Source: Pseudomonas fildesensis
GTDB lineage: Bacteria; Pseudomonadota; Gammaproteobacteria; Pseudomonadales; Pseudomonadaceae
Direction: 5' to 3'
Length of the DNA: 53,214 bases
Assembly (NCBI RefSeq): GCF_001050345.1
Contig: NZ_LFMW01000023.1
Span: 1 to 53,214, forward strand
Shown here: positions 8,106 to 16,260 of the stretch, piece after piece
Layout of the letters: each line of letters starts with the position of its first letter
Numbering within the stretch: position 1 is the stretch's first letter
Position numbers and translations under genes: made by a program
Notes under the pieces: generated by a model
Databases searched by the model: none
Told to the model about the DNA's origin: nothing
Seen by the model: only the letters and a program-made list of their open reading frames with translations

Positions 8106-9210
8106 GCACCCGCGGCGCTGCCAGCCACAGCGCCGCCAGCCCGCACACCAACAGGCTCCAGCCGAGCTCCTGGGCCCAGGCGACGAGGGCCAGTCCGCCG
8201 CCGATCACCAGGTAATACAGCAAGCCAAACACTGCGGCGGCGGTGCCCAGGCGGTCGGGATAGGCCACCAGCGCGGCACCGAGCACGTTAGGAATCGCCA
8301 TGCCGAACGCCAGCACCACCAGCAGCATCGGCCAGACGAACAGCCAACTGTCTTGCAGTGCCAAAACCAACAGGCTGCCCAGCACCGCGATGCCGGCGGC
8401 GGTCAGTACCAACTGCTCGCTGCGCAGCCCGCGCTTGAGCAACAGCTTGTTCAGCCACGCACCCATCCCGGACCCCAGCGCCAGCAGCACGCCGCTGTAA
8501 CCGAATTCGACGGTGGACAGCCCGCGCTGCCCCACGCTGTAGTAACTGAACAGCGCAATATTGAAAGCCGCCACCAAACCCACCGAACGCCAGACCTGCA
8601 TGTCCCTGAGCATCAGGCCGAAGGTCTCGCCCAGCGATGCGCTCGACACGGATGCCGGCCGCGTTTCGGGCAAGGCCCACAGGCACCAGCCCCACAGCAC
8701 CAACGCGAGCAACAACAAGCCCGCGAGCATGCCGCGATAGCCGAAATGCTGCACCAGGGTCGCACCGCTGAACAAGCCGATTGCCGGGCTGGCGGCCAGG
8801 GCAATGCCCATCACGGAAAACACCTGGGCCAGTTCGGCACCTTCGAAGCGGTCACGCAGCACCGTCTGCGTGACCACCGACCCCACTGCTGCACCAAACG
8901 CCGCGACCGCCTGGGCCAGCAGCAAACCGTTGAAGGTGCTCACGTTCAAGGCCAGCGCCGAAGCGCACGCACAGATCGCCAGGCCGGCCAGCATGACGGG
9001 GCGCCGGCCCAGCCGATCACACAACCGGCCCCACACCACCACACCCAGGGCAAAGGCCAGGAAATACACCGACAGCGTCTGCCCTGCCCGTTCGGGCCCC
9101 ACGGCAAAGGCCTGGCCGATATCGCCGAGGGCCGGGCTGTAAAGGGTCTGGGCCAATTGCGGGAACATCAGCAGGGCCACGGCCAGCACCAGCAGGTTTT
9201 CAACGTTCAT
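8095..9210 (-). CDS. MFS transporter, Bcr/CflA-like efflux family
   Basis: 371 aa, almost wholly hydrophobic, with about 11-12 membrane helices. The motif-A loop between helices 2 and 3 reads GRLCDRLGRRPVML, standard for drug:H+ antiporters and sugar transporters. Length is slightly short for the superfamily. It is divergent from the AraC regulator at 9310, a pairing that resembles NimT-NimR, and the regulator probably controls it. Exported substrate is unknown. Confidence 0.85.
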   Translation of the reverse strand: MNVENLLVLAVALLMFPQLAQTLYSPALGDIGQAFAVGPERAGQTLSVYFLAFALGVVVWGRLCDRLGRRPVMLAGLAICACASALALNVSTFNGLLLAQAVAAFGAAVGSVVTQTVLRDRFEGAELAQVFSVMGIALAASPAIGLFSGATLVQHFGYRGMLAGLLLLALVLWGWCLWALPETRPASVSSASLGETFGLMLRDMQVWRSVGLVAAFNIALFSYYSVGQRGLSTVEFGYSGVLLALGSGMGAWLNKLLLKRGLRSEQLVLTAAGIAVLGSLLVLALQDSWLFVWPMLLVVLAFGMAIPNVLGAALVAYPDRLGTAAAVFGLLYYLVIGGGLALVAWAQELGWSLLVCGLAALWLAAPRVLRS

Positions 9211-9309
9211 CGACAGTTCCTTCTCGGGTAAACAACGGAAGGATTTTAAGGATTCACAACTGGGCTATTATCGAAACTTCGACAAGTTACCCATGAAATC
9301 GGACAACCT

Positions 9310-10080
9310 ATGGCTTGGCTCACTGCCGATGCGTCTTTTGATCCCGACCTGCTTTCTGCCCCGGTCATCGGCATCGCGGCCCTGCTCGGCGACCACGATT
9401 CCGGGCTGCACCAACATCAACGCGGGCAACTGCTTTTTACCCAGCAAGGTTGTACCCGCATCACCCTGGACAATCAGCTTTGCCTGCTGCCGCCCACGCG
9501 CGCAGCCTGGATACCCTGCGGCCTGCCGCATCGCGCGGTGATGCACAAGACTGTGGATTATCGTTCGGTGTATGTGAGCCCGGCGCTGGCGCAACAGTTG
9601 CCGACCCAAGTGCGGGTAATCGAGGTGAGTCCCTTGCTGCGGGCGGTGCTCGAAGCGATGGCCATGGCACCGTTCGAGACCGATTGGCACAGCGGCCGTT
9701 ATGCCCATCTGTTGGCGTTGTGCCTGAGCGAAATCAACCAGTCCGCCGAACAGCCGCTGCTCTTGCCTTTGCCCCGCGACAAGCGCCTGGCGCCGCTGCT
9801 GGCCAACCTCGACAGGTTGCCGCCACCGCTGCAGGAACTGGAACACCAAATCGGCGCCAGCACCAAAACCATCGGCCGGATTTTCCTGCGGGAAACCGGC
9901 CTGGGGTATCAGCAATGGCGCCAGCAGTGGCGACTGATGCGGGTGATCGAACTGCTCGCCACCGGACGTAGCCTAGGCTACTGCGCCTTTGAACTGGGGT
10001 TTGCCAGCGACAGCGCGCTGATCGCCTTCTTCAAGAGCATGACTGGCACCACGCCGCGCGGTTATTTCAAATCAGGCTGA
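9310..10080 (+). CDS. AraC-family regulator with cupin sensor domain
   Basis: 256 aa. The N-terminal half is a cupin-type sensor (HQHQRGQLLFTQQG, WIPCGLPH). The C-terminal half has two AraC helix-turn-helix units, with the conserved FYLRETGL-like linker seen as FLRETGLGYQQWR and the second helix pair FELGFASDSALIAFFK followed by TGTTPRGYF. It is divergent from the MFS gene 100 bases away, so it is probably that gene's regulator. An ATG at 9293 is out of frame and was rejected; no strong ribosome site is seen for 9310. Confidence 0.87.
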   Translation: MAWLTADASFDPDLLSAPVIGIAALLGDHDSGLHQHQRGQLLFTQQGCTRITLDNQLCLLPPTRAAWIPCGLPHRAVMHKTVDYRSVYVSPALAQQLPTQVRVIEVSPLLRAVLEAMAMAPFETDWHSGRYAHLLALCLSEINQSAEQPLLLPLPRDKRLAPLLANLDRLPPPLQELEHQIGASTKTIGRIFLRETGLGYQQWRQQWRLMRVIELLATGRSLGYCAFELGFASDSALIAFFKSMTGTTPRGYFKSG

Positions 10081-10084
10081 GGCC

Positions 10085-10522
10085 TTACTTGGGCATCTTG
10101 CGAAAGCCGACGGCCAAGCGGTTCCAGCTGTTGATGGTGGCGATGGCCACGCTCAGGTCAACCTGTTCCCTGGCGCTGAACTCGGCGGCGAGCGGGTTGT
10201 AGTCTTCGTCTTCGGCGCGGGTCTGGCTGACCAGCGTCAGGCTCTCGGCCCAGGCCAGCGCGGCACGTTCACGCGGGGTGAAGAACGGCGTTTCACGCCA
10301 GGCCGACAGGGTGTACAGACGACGTTCGGTCTCACCGCCCTTGCGGGCATCGGCAGTGTGCATGTCGAGGCAGAACGCACAGCCGTTGATTTGCGAAACG
10401 CGCAGGCGCACCAGTTCCAGCAGAGGCAGCTCGATGGAGAGTTTGCCGACGGCGGCTTCCAGGGCACGCATGGCTTTCATGGCGTCTGGGGAGGCGGTGT
10501 AGAAGTCGGTACGGGTTTGCAT
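10085..10522 (-). CDS. AhpD-like carboxymuconolactone decarboxylase family protein
   Basis: 145 aa, with the family's redox centre CAFCLDMH near the middle (Cys-x-x-Cys plus His) and the usual helical repeat (LYTLSAWRETPFFTPRERAALAWAE). AhpD-like proteins reduce peroxides or partner other reductants; the true substrate is not readable from the sequence. It ends 4 bases after the convergent AraC gene's stop. A single-gene unit by all appearances. Confidence 0.88.
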   Translation of the reverse strand: MQTRTDFYTASPDAMKAMRALEAAVGKLSIELPLLELVRLRVSQINGCAFCLDMHTADARKGGETERRLYTLSAWRETPFFTPRERAALAWAESLTLVSQTRAEDEDYNPLAAEFSAREQVDLSVAIATINSWNRLAVGFRKMPK

Positions 10523-10835
10523 GGTGGAACTCCAGAACGGCGGGATTGGTGGCTAGGTTAGTCACCAGGGGAGCCGCGAGGAATATCCAATTCGGGGGAA
10601 GATCAGGTAGCCAATGTCGACTTTGGGGGTGGAGTGCACGCCCCACTGTAGGCGCCGGCTTTGTTGATCGTTCCCACGCTCCGCGTGGGAATGCATCCCG
10701 TGACGCTCCGCGTCACCTTGCGCAAGGCTTGAGATAGGCTTGAGATAGGCGTCGACATCGGGACGCGGAGCGTCCGGGGCGGCATTCCCACGCAGAGCGT
10801 GGGAACGATCAACATAAAACGATCAAATCACCGAC
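10523..10835. repeat. Long inverted repeat between ahpD-like gene and ubiT
   Basis: The gap holds an imperfect palindrome. The outer arms at 10663-10694 and 10782-10813 share the motifs GTTGATCGTTCCCACGCTC and GAGCGTGGGAACGATCAAC. Inner arms carry GACGCTCCGCGTC and GACGCGGAGCGTCC. Between them is a short tandem duplication of GCTTGAGATAG near 10727-10749. This is a known style of Pseudomonas intergenic repeat. No gene is seen in the gap. Confidence 0.8.
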
Positions 10836-11306
10836 CTAAGAAACCGCAAGCCCCCGCCCTGCCCGCTCCAAATTACGCCACAACCAAACCGGCAACACAT
10901 CCGGATCAAGACTGTCGATCAGGTTCTTCAACCCCAACCCCAACTCCGTATCCCCCTCAATCACCAACCTTCGCCGAAAGAACAACGTATCCGGGTCCTC
11001 CTGCCGACTGGCCAGCAACAAAAATTCCCGCCAATTACCACTGATGCTCACCTGCGCCTCGGCCTTTTCAGCGATACGCAACCCATCCCGCGCCAAGGTC
11101 AAATACCAGCACAACCCCAGGTCAGGAATGCGCAGGCACATCCAGCGCCCGCGCAGCAGTTCGAAGCCACCGTCGCGCAACGGCTCGGCCAGGCAGCGAT
11201 TGAGCGCTTGCTGCAAGGCCAGGCGCTGCACGCCAAAAGGCACGCGGCGGATTAACGGGAGCAAGCGGTCGGCGCCCTTGAGCAGCCATTGTTTGCGACT
11301 CAGCAC
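10836..11306 (-). CDS. ubiT: UbiT, SCP2-domain accessory factor for anaerobic ubiquinone synthesis
   Basis: 156 aa with an SCP2-type lipid-binding domain over most of its length (LRDGGFELLRGRWMCLRI, VSISGNWREFLLLASRQEDP, LVIEGDTELGL). UbiT works with UbiU and UbiV in O2-independent ubiquinone hydroxylation. The frame is open to 11375, but a GTG at 11306 preceded by GAGGAGGTGGGCCT is the likely start and overlaps the ubiV stop by 7 bases. Last gene of the pdxH-moaB-moeA-ubiU-ubiV-ubiT run; same gene order for ubiTVU and moeA-moaB is known in P. aeruginosa. Confidence 0.9.
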   Translation of the reverse strand: MLSRKQWLLKGADRLLPLIRRVPFGVQRLALQQALNRCLAEPLRDGGFELLRGRWMCLRIPDLGLCWYLTLARDGLRIAEKAEAQVSISGNWREFLLLASRQEDPDTLFFRRRLVIEGDTELGLGLKNLIDSLDPDVLPVWLWRNLERAGRGLAVS

Positions 11307-12190
11307 AGGCCCACCTCCTCGACCCGCAACATGCCGGCCTGGCCATGCCAGTAACCGTTGCAGCCGTCGACACACAGCGGCGGCATGCCGCCCTGGCGCA
11401 CTTGATCGAACGCCTTGACCACCTCGACCATGCCCTCGGCCCTGGGGCTAAGGCGCAGCAGATCCGCGCCACAGGAAACCAAACCGGAGTAGTCGGCCAG
11501 CAAGTTGGTGACATCGGCCGACATCGTCTGAATCCCGTTCAAGGTGAACAACGCCTGGCCTTCCTGGCTGGTCAAGGCCATGCCATCCGGGTAGTTGATG
11601 CAGCAGAACTGGCAGTCATCCTTGGGCCGGTTTTCCGCACGCGCGGTGAAGCAGCGCGCCGAGTAGGCGAGAGGCAAATGGCCGTAGGCGAAGATTTCCA
11701 CTTCGGGCAACGGCCGGCCCAGTTCGCGCACTTGCTCCAGCACATCGGCGATCAGGCCTCGCGAGCACTCAACCGGCGGCACCCAGCGCACCATGCCCGC
11801 GTCAAGCAATTGCACCAGGGCGTGACCGTTGTAGAGGTTGAGCGCCGGGCCGCCGACAAAGGGCAGCTTGCGCTCGATGAGCAATTGCACCGCGCCCATA
11901 TCGTTGGCTTCCACCAGCAACTCGCCGTTGTCGCACAGGCGGCGCAGGCTCGAGAGTTCCGAGCCGGCTTCGATCAGCGTCAGGCTCGACAACACGATCT
12001 GCGCCGGGCTGCAGGCCTTCAACTCGCGCGCCAGGCCCAGCCATTGATCCAGGGAAAACGTGCGGCGTTTGGAGCACACGGTTTCCCCCAGGTAAATCAC
12101 GTCCAGGGGCAAGCCGGCCATGTCCGAATAGAAGCGCCCCATGTGTTCCTTGTCCCAATAAAACAGCACCGGTCCCAGGCTGAGTTTCAT
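11300..12190 (-). CDS. ubiV: UbiV, Fe-S protein for O2-independent ubiquinone hydroxylation
   Basis: 296 aa U32-peptidase-family protein. Cysteines at 39, 180, 193 and 197 coincide with the four [4Fe-4S] ligands described in E. coli UbiV (one extra Cys at 196). UbiU and UbiV form a complex that hydroxylates ubiquinone precursors without oxygen, using prephenate-derived oxygen in the known system. The open frame extends to 12466, but ATG 12190 gives the family N-terminus MKLSLGPVLFYW and follows AGGAGACACAG. It is 10 bases after ubiU. Confidence 0.93.
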   Translation of the reverse strand: MKLSLGPVLFYWDKEHMGRFYSDMAGLPLDVIYLGETVCSKRRTFSLDQWLGLARELKACSPAQIVLSSLTLIEAGSELSSLRRLCDNGELLVEANDMGAVQLLIERKLPFVGGPALNLYNGHALVQLLDAGMVRWVPPVECSRGLIADVLEQVRELGRPLPEVEIFAYGHLPLAYSARCFTARAENRPKDDCQFCCINYPDGMALTSQEGQALFTLNGIQTMSADVTNLLADYSGLVSCGADLLRLSPRAEGMVEVVKAFDQVRQGGMPPLCVDGCNGYWHGQAGMLRVEEVGLC

Positions 12191-12200
12191 CTGTGTCTCC

Positions 12201-13196
12201 TCACTGCCACGAACGATGGTAGGCGCCGAGTGTGGTCTGGCTGCCTTCGGATAACCCGGCAAGCACCTGGCGCCACTGGTCCTTGACCACAAAGCTGGCG
12301 GGTGCGCTGCGGTGGGCGTCCAGCGCGGCGCGCCAGACTCGGGTGACTTGTTCCACATAGGCCGGGCTGCGTTGCCGGCCCTCGATTTTGACCGCCTCGA
12401 CGCCGATGGCGGTGAGCTCCGGCACCAGGTCCAGGGTGTCAAGACTGGTGGGCTCTTCCAGGGCATGAAAGCGTTTGCCGTCCACCAGGAAGCGGCCCTT
12501 GCACAGGGTCGGGTAGCCGGCGGGTTCGTCCGGGGTGTAGCGGTCGATCAACACTTCACTCAAGCGCGCACTCAGGCCCTCGGCGTCTTCGCTCCAGCGC
12601 ACCGCCTTGGCCGGTGAACACACGCCGCACAGGTTGGGCGACTCGCCGGTGATATACGACGACAAGTGGCAACGCCCCTCGGCCATGATGCACAGGCTGC
12701 CAAAACCGAAGACTTCAATCGGCACCGGGCTGCTGGCGGCCACCTGCTTGACCTGGGCCAGGGACAACACACGCGGCAGCACCGCACGGCGAATGCCGTA
12801 GCGTTCGGCGTAGAACTTCAAAGCCGCCGCGTGGGTGGCCGAGCCCTGCACCGACAGGTGCAACGCCATGTGCGGGTGGTGCCGGCTGGCGTAGTCGAGC
12901 ACGCCGGGGTCGGCGGCGATCAGCGCATCCACGCCATGGTCCGCCGCGCGGTCCACCGCCCGTTGCCAGCGCGCCCAGATCTTCGGTTGCGGGTAGGTAT
13001 TGACGGCCACGTAAAGCTTGCGCTGATGCTGGCGAATAAAGGCGACGGCACCGTCGAACTGTTTGTCGTCCATGTTCAGCCCGGCGAAGTGCCGGGCATT
13101 GGTGTCATCGCGAAAACCGACATACACCGCATCGGCGCCTTGGCGCACGGCGGCTTTGAGCGCAGGCAGGTTGCCTGCCGGGCAGACCAGTTGCAT
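12201..13196 (-). CDS. ubiU: UbiU, Fe-S protein for O2-independent ubiquinone hydroxylation
   Basis: 331 aa U32 family protein. Cys169, Cys176, Cys193 and Cys232 are at exactly the positions of the [4Fe-4S] ligands in E. coli UbiU; Cys190 is an additional one. The N-terminus MQLVCPAGN is typical. It partners UbiV, and the operon lets the cell make quinone for the denitrification respiratory chain without oxygen. Sits between moeA (10 bases upstream) and ubiV. Confidence 0.94.
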   Translation of the reverse strand: MQLVCPAGNLPALKAAVRQGADAVYVGFRDDTNARHFAGLNMDDKQFDGAVAFIRQHQRKLYVAVNTYPQPKIWARWQRAVDRAADHGVDALIAADPGVLDYASRHHPHMALHLSVQGSATHAAALKFYAERYGIRRAVLPRVLSLAQVKQVAASSPVPIEVFGFGSLCIMAEGRCHLSSYITGESPNLCGVCSPAKAVRWSEDAEGLSARLSEVLIDRYTPDEPAGYPTLCKGRFLVDGKRFHALEEPTSLDTLDLVPELTAIGVEAVKIEGRQRSPAYVEQVTRVWRAALDAHRSAPASFVVKDQWRQVLAGLSEGSQTTLGAYHRSWQ

Positions 13197-13205
13197 GGGG
13201 GCTCC

Positions 13206-14438
13206 TCACATTAATTCAGCGAAAGACACAAAGGGCACCGGTTCATCCTTGAGCACCTGTTGCTCGCGTTCGATGATCACCAGGCCATCGGCCCAGCACG
13301 CGGCGGTGAGCATGGCCGAGCTTTGCTGGGGGTGCAGGACCGCGCGCAAGTGCCCATCTTCACCGGGGCTCAAACGCGCGCGCAGGTACTGGCGGCGCTT
13401 GTTGGGTTTGAGCCATTCAAAGGCGGCCGGCACCGTGGCCGGCACCGACAACACGCGCTCGACACCTTGGGCGCGCAGCAGGAACGGGCGCACCACCACC
13501 AGTGCGGTGATCAGCGCGGCCGACGGATTTCCGGGCAGGCCTATCCACGGTTTGCCCGCCACATTGCCAAAGGCCAGGGGTTTGCCGGGCTGGATGGCCA
13601 GGCGCCAGAAATCCACGCGGCCGAGTTCTTCGATGGCCTGTTTGAGGTGGTCCTCCTCCCCCACCGACACACCGGCGGAGGTCAGCAGCAGGTCGCATTC
13701 GGACGATGCCAGGGTCAACGCATCGCGGCTGGCGGCCAGTTCGTCGGCCATCACGCCATAGTCGTGCACGTCCACACCCCAGCCGCGCAACAACGCGCCC
13801 AGCACATAACGGTTGCTGTTGTAGATTTGCCCCGGCACCAGGGGCTCGCCCGGTTCGCGCAGTTCGTTGCCGCTGCTGAGCAGGCACACCCGCAGTGGGC
13901 GATAGACTTTCAATCGAGGGATTCCGGCCGACGCGAGCAACCCGATGTCCTGGGCGCGCAGGCGCTTGCCGACGGTGATCAGCGTCTGGCCGCGCCGCAA
14001 CTCTTCACCCTGCTTGCGCACATGCTCACCGAGACGCACCGGCGGGCACCAGACGCGCTGGCCGTAAAGCCGGCAACGCTCCTGCGGGATCACCGTATCG
14101 GCACCGGGCGGCAATGGCGCGCCGGTGAAGATGCGCACTGCCTGCCCGGCCTGCACGCTCACCGTGCTGTGCTGCCCGGCCGCCACCCGCCCGGCGAGCA
14201 TCAGGTAGCCGCCTTCGGCCGGCACATCCTCCGCACGCAGGGCATAACCGTCCATGGCGCTGTTGTCGAAGCCGGGTAAATCCAGGGGTGAAAACAGCTC
14301 TTCGGCCACCACGCGCCCGAGCGCCTGTTCCAGGCTAATCACCTGGGTCGCGGGCGGCGGCGGCGCTTGGGCCAGCAGCGTGGCGATGGCCTCGTCTACC
14401 GGCATCAAGTGCCCGCTGTCACACACCGAGACGCTCAC
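13206..14438 (-). CDS. moeA: Molybdopterin molybdenumtransferase
   Basis: 410 aa MoeA, which inserts molybdate into adenylylated molybdopterin. Recognisable blocks: DLPGFDNSAMDGYA, RIFTGAPLPPGADTVIPQE, GNELREPG, LLTSAGVSVGEEDHLK and GLPGNPSAAL. The frame is open to 14504, but a GTG at 14438 overlaps the moaB stop (GTGA) and gives the usual N-terminus, so it was chosen. Moco is needed for nitrate reductase, which is not in this window but belongs to the same physiology. Confidence 0.92.
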   Translation of the reverse strand: MSVSVCDSGHLMPVDEAIATLLAQAPPPPATQVISLEQALGRVVAEELFSPLDLPGFDNSAMDGYALRAEDVPAEGGYLMLAGRVAAGQHSTVSVQAGQAVRIFTGAPLPPGADTVIPQERCRLYGQRVWCPPVRLGEHVRKQGEELRRGQTLITVGKRLRAQDIGLLASAGIPRLKVYRPLRVCLLSSGNELREPGEPLVPGQIYNSNRYVLGALLRGWGVDVHDYGVMADELAASRDALTLASSECDLLLTSAGVSVGEEDHLKQAIEELGRVDFWRLAIQPGKPLAFGNVAGKPWIGLPGNPSAALITALVVVRPFLLRAQGVERVLSVPATVPAAFEWLKPNKRRQYLRARLSPGEDGHLRAVLHPQQSSAMLTAACWADGLVIIEREQQVLKDEPVPFVSFAELM

Positions 14439-14989
14439 GAACGCGCCTCGCAGGCTTGCAGGATTTGCTCGGTCTGCGGCTTGAGGTGCGGGACAAAGTT
14501 GCACGGGCCGGTGCGGCTATCCAGTTGGCCTTTGAGTATCTGGTCCCAACCGGTGCGGCACGCGCCTGGCGAGCCAGGCATGCAGCACACCAGCACGCCG
14601 TTGCTGATGCCGGCCAACGCGCGAGATTGCAAGGTTGAGGTGCCGATCTCGGCCAGGGACAGCTGGCGGAACAGCTCGCCGAAGCCTTCGACGTGTTTGT
14701 CCAGCAGCGGCAGCACCGCCTGGGGCGTGTTGTCGCGGGCGGTGAAACCGGTGCCGCCGGTCATCAGGATGACTTGCACCTGGGGGTCGGCAATCCACAA
14801 AGAGACCTGCGCACGAATCTGGTAGATATCGTCAATCACCAGGCCACGGTCGATGAGCACGTGGCCAGCGCCTTCGAGGCGGTCCACCAGGGTCTGGCCG
14901 GAGGTGTCGGTGTCGAGGGTACGGGTGTCGCTGATGGTCAGGACAGCGATGTTCAGGGGCACGAAATTGCGTTGTTTCAAATGGGCCAT
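14435..14989 (-). CDS. moaB: MoaB, molybdopterin adenylyltransferase-type protein
   Basis: 184 aa MoaB/Mog family protein with the molybdopterin-binding blocks LTISDTRTLDTDTSG, MTGGTGFTARDNTP and PGSPGA. It adenylylates or otherwise prepares molybdopterin for MoeA, the downstream, overlapping gene. An 85-base gap separates it from pdxH upstream; no promoter motif was recognised in that gap. Confidence 0.92.
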   Translation of the reverse strand: MAHLKQRNFVPLNIAVLTISDTRTLDTDTSGQTLVDRLEGAGHVLIDRGLVIDDIYQIRAQVSLWIADPQVQVILMTGGTGFTARDNTPQAVLPLLDKHVEGFGELFRQLSLAEIGTSTLQSRALAGISNGVLVCCMPGSPGACRTGWDQILKGQLDSRTGPCNFVPHLKPQTEQILQACEARS

Positions 14990-15074
14990 GATCGAACCTG
15001 CTGCGGTTTGAAAAAGTGGCTTTCAGCCTGCGCCGCAAACGGCGCCGGGCCTATTCCTCGGAGGAGGTATCTCC

Positions 15075-15722
15075 TTAGGGCGCAAGGCGACTGCGCTGCC
15101 AGGTGCCGTCGTGCAAGCGGTAGTCGAGGCGATCGTGCAGGCGGTCGGGGCGCCCCTGCCAGAACTCGATACGCTGCGGCTGCAGGCAGAAGCCGCCCCA
15201 GTGCTCGGGCCGTGGCGGTTGGCGGCCGGCAAAACGCTCTGTGACCTCGCGCAAGCGGCTTTCCAGCTCGCTGCGATGGCCCAGGGGCTGGCTCTGGGGC
15301 GAGGCCCAGGCGCCTAACTGGCTGGCGGCCGGGCGAGCGTCGAAATAGTCGTCCGACAGTTCGGCGTCCGCCCGCACCACCGGGCCTTCGATCCGCACCT
15401 GGCGCTCCAGGCCCGGCCAGAAAAACGTCATGGCCGCATGGGGGTTGCTCGCCAATTCCTGGCCCTTGGCGCTCTGGTAATGGCCAAAAAAGTAAAAGCC
15501 GTCGGCACTGAAGCCCTTGAGCAGCAGGATGCGGCAATGGGCGTGCCCGTGGTTGTCGACGGTGGCCAGGGCCATGCTGTTGGCCTCGGCCGGCGGCACT
15601 TCGGTTTTACGCGCCTGGTCGAGCCACTGGCCGAACAGCGCCAGCGGATCGTCCTGCACCAAGTCGTCGCGCAAGCCGTAGAGGGTGTAGTTGCGGCGCA
15701 ATTGCGCGAGGGACAGGGGCAT
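15075..15722 (-). CDS. pdxH: Pyridoxine/pyridoxamine 5'-phosphate oxidase
   Basis: 215 aa, the normal PNPOx length. Family blocks are present: NSMALATVDNHGHAHCRILLLK (substrate/FMN side), GFYFFGHYQSAKGQELASNP, WPGLERQVRIEGPV, the C-terminal EHWGGFCLQPQRIEFWQG and the terminal RLAP. It makes pyridoxal 5'-phosphate, using O2 as electron acceptor in the known enzyme. It is the first gene after a consensus Anr/Dnr box (15778-15791), with moaB-moeA-ubiUVT behind it. The ORF is open to 15791, but that would start inside the box; ATG 15722 is preceded by GGAG and was chosen. Confidence 0.88.
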   Translation of the reverse strand: MPLSLAQLRRNYTLYGLRDDLVQDDPLALFGQWLDQARKTEVPPAEANSMALATVDNHGHAHCRILLLKGFSADGFYFFGHYQSAKGQELASNPHAAMTFFWPGLERQVRIEGPVVRADAELSDDYFDARPAASQLGAWASPQSQPLGHRSELESRLREVTERFAGRQPPRPEHWGGFCLQPQRIEFWQGRPDRLHDRLDYRLHDGTWQRSRLAP

Positions 15723-15777
15723 GGCGAGGCTCTCCAGATAGTTCGCCACAGTGTGGGAACTGCCGCGCCTTTGGCCC

Positions 15778-15791
15778 TTGATCACGATCAA
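15778..15791 (-). promoter_or_regulatory. Anr/Dnr box upstream of pdxH-moaB-moeA-ubiUVT
   Basis: TTGATCACGATCAA, an exact match to TTGAT-N4-ATCAA. Its centre is 62.5 bases before the pdxH ATG, leaving about a 20-base leader if activation is from -41.5. It places the six-gene operon under a CRP/FNR-family regulator such as Anr or Dnr. Confidence 0.88.
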
Positions 15792-15819
15792 CTAACGCGC
15801 GCGACATGACGCCGCAGGG

Positions 15820-16251
15820 TCAGCGCAGCATCAGCTTGGCGATGATCACGATCAGCACCATGTGCCCCAGGATGCTGCGACGAATCCACGTTGCACGCAC
15901 CGGGCTCAGGCGCTTGTGGGTCAGCCAGTACGCCAGCAGCAGGTAGTGGCCGATGATGCTCAGGGCCAGCACGATTTTCAGGCTCAGCAGCGCTGCGAAA
16001 TGGCTGCCCCACGGCACGCTCAACAGCCCGCGATAGTGCCAGGCCAGGCCGATGCCGGCGCCATACAGCAGCACCACGACGCCATGCAGTACTTGGCGCG
16101 AACGCCGCGCGATGGCGTGGTCGGCGGTGAACTGTGCCGACCATGCCAGCTCGTCGCGGGCGCTGTGCCAGATCACCACTTCGAAAAACAGCGTGCCGAT
16201 AAAGGCGATCGCCGCCAACAGATGAACCACGAGTAGCGATGAATAGAGCAT
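15820..16251 (-). CDS. Four-helix membrane protein, CopD-like, copy A
   Basis: 143 aa with four predicted membrane helices. His10 (helix 1), His102 (helix 3) and His130 (helix 4) lie in or at the helices, as in b-heme or copper proteins. The protein is a clear paralogue of the 147 aa product at 37823-38266: both share FIGTxFFEV, GAGIG and the three histidines. It starts 9 bases after nnrS, with AGGAGAACGCA overlapping the nnrS stop, so it is co-transcribed with nnrS. CopD-family relationship is a guess from topology; function unknown, probably in NO or heme/copper handling. Confidence 0.8.
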   Translation of the reverse strand: MLYSSLLVVHLLAAIAFIGTLFFEVVIWHSARDELAWSAQFTADHAIARRSRQVLHGVVVLLYGAGIGLAWHYRGLLSVPWGSHFAALLSLKIVLALSIIGHYLLLAYWLTHKRLSPVRATWIRRSILGHMVLIVIIAKLMLR

Positions 16252-16260
16252 TGCGTTCTC

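Noticed and set aside
8086..9231. 381-codon plus-strand frame rich in Gln and His
   Set aside because: Antisense shadow of the MFS gene; composition is that of a reverse-complemented membrane protein.
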